DNA of 7,511 nucleotides from Pseudomonadota bacterium (lineage in GTDB: Bacteria; Pseudomonadota; Alphaproteobacteria; Rhizobiales; Xanthobacteraceae), in NCBI GenBank assembly GCA_023434095.1, contig JAEYTJ010000077.1, positions 1 to 7,511 on the forward strand, in the 5' to 3' direction. How positions within the stretch are numbered: position 1 is the stretch's first letter; every line of letters begins with the position of its first letter. A program made the position numbers and the translations under genes. This document shows, piece after piece, positions 5,350 to 7,511 of this stretch. The notes under the pieces were generated by a model. It was not told the DNA's origin. It saw only the letters and a list, made by a program, of their open reading frames with translations, and did not search any database.

Positions 5350-6933
5350 TCAGCCGGCGGCGACCGCCGCCTGCTTTTCGCGCCGGCGCTGCACGGAAGA
5401 CGGAATCCGCATCGCCTCGCGGTATTTTGCAACCGTTCGGCGAGCGATGTCGATCCCCGCTTCGCGCAGGCGCTGCACCAGCGTGTCGTCGGACAGCACG
5501 TCGTCGGGGCTCTCCGCCTCGATCATCTGCTTGATGCGGAAGCGCACCGATTCGGCCGAATGCGCCTCGCCGCCATCCGAGGATGAAATGGACGACGAGA
5601 AGAAATACTTCATCTCGAAGATTCCACGCGGCGTCGCCATGTATTTGTTCGACGTGACGCGCGAGACGGTCGATTCATGCATGCCGATGGCGTCGGCCAC
5701 CATGCGCAGGTTCAGCGGCCGCAGATGCTGCACGCCGAGCGTCAGGAACGCGTCCTGTTGCCGCACGATCTCGGTCGCCACCTTGAGGATGGTGCGGGCG
5801 CGCTGGTCGAGCGAGCGGGTGAGCCAGGTCGCCGTCTGCATGCAGTCCGAGAGGAAGGCCTTCTCGCGCTCGTTGCGGGTGATCTTCTGCACGCGGGCAT
5901 AATAGGCCTGGTTGACCAGCACCCGCGGCAGGGTCTCGGAATTGAGCTCCACCAGCCAATTGTCGGCGGCACCGCGCACGAACACGTCGGGTACCACCGG
6001 CTGGATGATGCCGGAGCCGAAGGCGAGACCGGGCTTGGGGTTCAGCCGGCGGATCTCGCCGACCATCTCGGCAAGGTCCTCGTCGTCGACGCCGCACACG
6101 CGCCTGAGCGTGGCGAATTCGCGCCGGGCGAGCAGTTCGAGATGGGCGAGCAGCGCCGCCATGCAGGGGTCGTAGCGGTTGCGCTCGCGCAGCTGGATGG
6201 CGAGGCATTCGGCCAGCGAGCGCGCGCCGATGCCCGGCGGGTCGAAGGTCTGGATGATCGCCAGCACCTTCTCCACCGTGCCGAGCGGCGCGCCGAGCCG
6301 GTCCGCGACGCCGGCGAGGTCGGCGGAGAGGTAGCCCGCCTCGTCGATGAGGTCGATGAGGATGTGGCCGATGAGGCGCTCGGCGGGACTGCTCACCGCC
6401 AGCACCAGCTGGGCTTCGAGATGGTCGGCGAGCGAGGTCTCGGCCGAGACGAAGGCTTCGAGATTGTAGCCCTCGCCGTCCGCCCCGCCGCCGCCCGCGC
6501 CGGTCCATTCCGAATAGGCCGGCCCCTCGCCGCTCGGCAGCGGCGCCGCCGGCTCGCGGCCGTTATCGTCGGGGAAGACGTTCTCCATGCCGGTGTCGAG
6601 CCGGTCCTCGATGGCGCTGCGGCTCGTCTCCAGCCGCTCTTCCAGCCAGTCGGAGACGCGCTCCTCGCGCTCATGGCCCTGTTCGGCGCGGGGATCGAGA
6701 TCGGCGTCGCTGGTGCGCTCGCGCACCGCCCCGGAATCCGCCTCGCCCTCGCCCGCGCGCTCGCCTTCCGGCTCGGCCTGCCGCTCCAGCAGCGGGTTGC
6801 GCTCCAGCTCCGCCTCGACATAGGCCACCAGATCGAGATTGGAGAGCTGCAGCAGCTTGATCGCCTGCATTAGCTGCGGCGTCATCACCAGCGACTGGGT
6901 CTGGCGGAACTCGAGACGCGGACCTAGCGACAT
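5350..6933 (-). CDS. rpoN: RNA polymerase sigma-54 factor RpoN
   Basis: Sigma-54 directs core RNA polymerase to -24/-12 promoters and needs AAA+ activators; typical targets are nitrogen, carbon and motility genes. The 527 residues show all regions. Region I at 1-50 includes LEFRQTQSLVMTPQLMQAIK and ERNPLLE. Region II, about 51-140, is acidic and low in complexity (many Glu, Asp, Gly). The core-binding domain is about 145-330. A helix-turn-helix lies at about 411-429 (MVADAIGMHESTVSRVTSNK). The RpoN box ARRTVAKYRE at 497-506 is perfect, followed by the basic end of the protein. The start at ATG 6933 has GGAGA 9 nt upstream. A GTG three codons earlier directly abuts that site and is unlikely. 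lptB ends 51 nt upstream, with no clear promoter between, so co-transcription is likely. The length is normal. Confidence 0.97.
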   Translation of the reverse strand: MSLGPRLEFRQTQSLVMTPQLMQAIKLLQLSNLDLVAYVEAELERNPLLERQAEPEGERAGEGEADSGAVRERTSDADLDPRAEQGHEREERVSDWLEERLETSRSAIEDRLDTGMENVFPDDNGREPAAPLPSGEGPAYSEWTGAGGGGADGEGYNLEAFVSAETSLADHLEAQLVLAVSSPAERLIGHILIDLIDEAGYLSADLAGVADRLGAPLGTVEKVLAIIQTFDPPGIGARSLAECLAIQLRERNRYDPCMAALLAHLELLARREFATLRRVCGVDDEDLAEMVGEIRRLNPKPGLAFGSGIIQPVVPDVFVRGAADNWLVELNSETLPRVLVNQAYYARVQKITRNEREKAFLSDCMQTATWLTRSLDQRARTILKVATEIVRQQDAFLTLGVQHLRPLNLRMVADAIGMHESTVSRVTSNKYMATPRGIFEMKYFFSSSISSSDGGEAHSAESVRFRIKQMIEAESPDDVLSDDTLVQRLREAGIDIARRTVAKYREAMRIPSSVQRRREKQAAVAAG

Positions 6934-6942
6934 GGCGCGCAC

Positions 6943-6947
6943 TCTCC
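6943..6947 (-). promoter_or_regulatory. Ribosome binding site of rpoN
   Basis: GGAGA on the minus strand, 9 nt before ATG 6933. It leaves no spacing for the in-frame GTG at 6942, so it decides between the two starts. Confidence 0.6.
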
Positions 6948-6984
6948 AGGGGCGGCGGCTGAGGTGGGCGGGACGCGGTCCATG

Positions 6985-7511
6985 CTACAGACGGAACTCC
7001 TCGCCGAGATAGAGGCGACGAACCTCCTCGCTCGCCACGATCTCCTCGGGCGAACCCTCCATCAGCACCGTGCCGGAATGGATGATGTAGGCGCGGTCGA
7101 TGAGGCCCAGCGTCTCGCGCACATTGTGATCGGTGATGAGCACGCCGATGCCGCGTTCGGTCAGCTGGCGCACCAGCGCCTGGATGTCGCCGACGGCGAT
7201 CGGGTCGATGCCGGCGAAGGGCTCGTCGAGCAGCATGAAGGCGGGCCGGCTCGCCAGCGCCCGCGCGATCTCGCAGCGCCGCCGCTCGCCGCCCGACAGG
7301 GAGATGGCCGAATTCTTGCGCAAGTGGCCGATGTGGAACTCTTCGAGCAGCGCGTCGAGCTGCTCCTCGCGGTTCTTGCGGTTCGGCTCCACCACCTCGA
7401 GCACGGCGCGGATGTTGTCCTCCACGCTCAGGCCGCGGAAGATCGAGGCCTCCTGCGGCAGGTAGCCGATCCCGAGCCGGGCGCGCTGGTACATGGGCAG
7501 CGCCGTGATAT
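6985..7511 (-). CDS. lptB: LPS export ABC transporter ATPase LptB, 5'-truncated by window edge
   Basis: LptB is the cytoplasmic ATPase that, with LptF and LptG, drives lipopolysaccharide from the inner membrane along the Lpt bridge. Only the C-terminal 174 residues are visible. The frame stays open to the window edge (ITALPMYQRARLGIGYLPQE), so the ATG at 7494 is internal. Seen in order, in visible numbering: the Q-loop Gln19 (YLPQE), the ABC signature LSGGE at 71-75, Walker B LLDEP at 93-97 with the catalytic Glu, and the H-loop His128 (ITDHNVRE). The segment EASIFRGLSVEDNI and the ending RRLYLGEEFRL are typical of LptB rather than of other ABC ATPases such as LivF or LivG. Walker A lies outside the window. 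It stands 51 nt before rpoN, as in many proteobacteria. Confidence 0.95.
   Translation of the reverse strand, partial: ITALPMYQRARLGIGYLPQEASIFRGLSVEDNIRAVLEVVEPNRKNREEQLDALLEEFHIGHLRKNSAISLSGGERRRCEIARALASRPAFMLLDEPFAGIDPIAVGDIQALVRQLTERGIGVLITDHNVRETLGLIDRAYIIHSGTVLMEGSPEEIVASEEVRRLYLGEEFRL

Noticed and set aside
5677..6873. A 398-codon open frame on the plus strand opposite rpoN
   Set aside because: It is a shadow of rpoN, whose regions and RpoN box are intact on the other strand.
1..7511. CRISPR arrays, insertion sequences, phage genes, tRNA or rRNA genes
   Set aside because: I found no spaced repeats, transposase or integrase motifs, tRNA-like folds or rRNA sequence. Nearly all of the window is accounted for by conserved genes.

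Overview
The window reads as chromosomal DNA of a high-GC alphaproteobacterium, most likely Hyphomicrobiales. The codon use is strongly GC3-biased. The gene order yidC-engB and lptB-rpoN-hpf-ptsN, and the protein sequences themselves, are typical of that group. A Xanthobacteraceae-like host (Ancylobacter, Starkeya or Xanthobacter type) is my guess and is not proven here.

Layout. The left part, on the plus strand, holds the 3' nine-tenths or so of yidC (membrane insertase; its start lies outside the window), then engB/yihA (ribosome-assembly GTPase) 16 nt later. After a 124-nt gap comes a zinc-dependent medium-chain alcohol dehydrogenase. A GC-rich hairpin separates these genes from the rest, which is all on the minus strand. 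Read in the direction of transcription (right to left), that part is lptB (3' part only), rpoN (sigma-54), hpf (long ribosome hibernation factor), ptsN (EIIA-Ntr) and a small XRE-type helix-turn-helix protein.

The genes form two conserved housekeeping blocks that point at each other. The yidC-engB block serves membrane-protein insertion and 50S ribosome assembly. The lptB-rpoN-hpf-ptsN block joins LPS export, sigma-54 transcription, ribosome hibernation and the nitrogen phosphotransferase system. The alcohol dehydrogenase and the XRE-like gene lie convergently between the blocks and look like the variable part of the locus.

Control signals are sparse. The most notable are in the 195-nt rpoN-hpf gap. 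It holds a perfect TTGACA with a weak -10, a sigma-54-like -24/-12 element, and an inverted repeat just before the hpf ribosome binding site. I see no mobile element, CRISPR array, tRNA or rRNA, and no clearly new multi-gene system. The most interesting points are the unusual alcohol dehydrogenase, its position, and the possible sigma-54 control of hpf.
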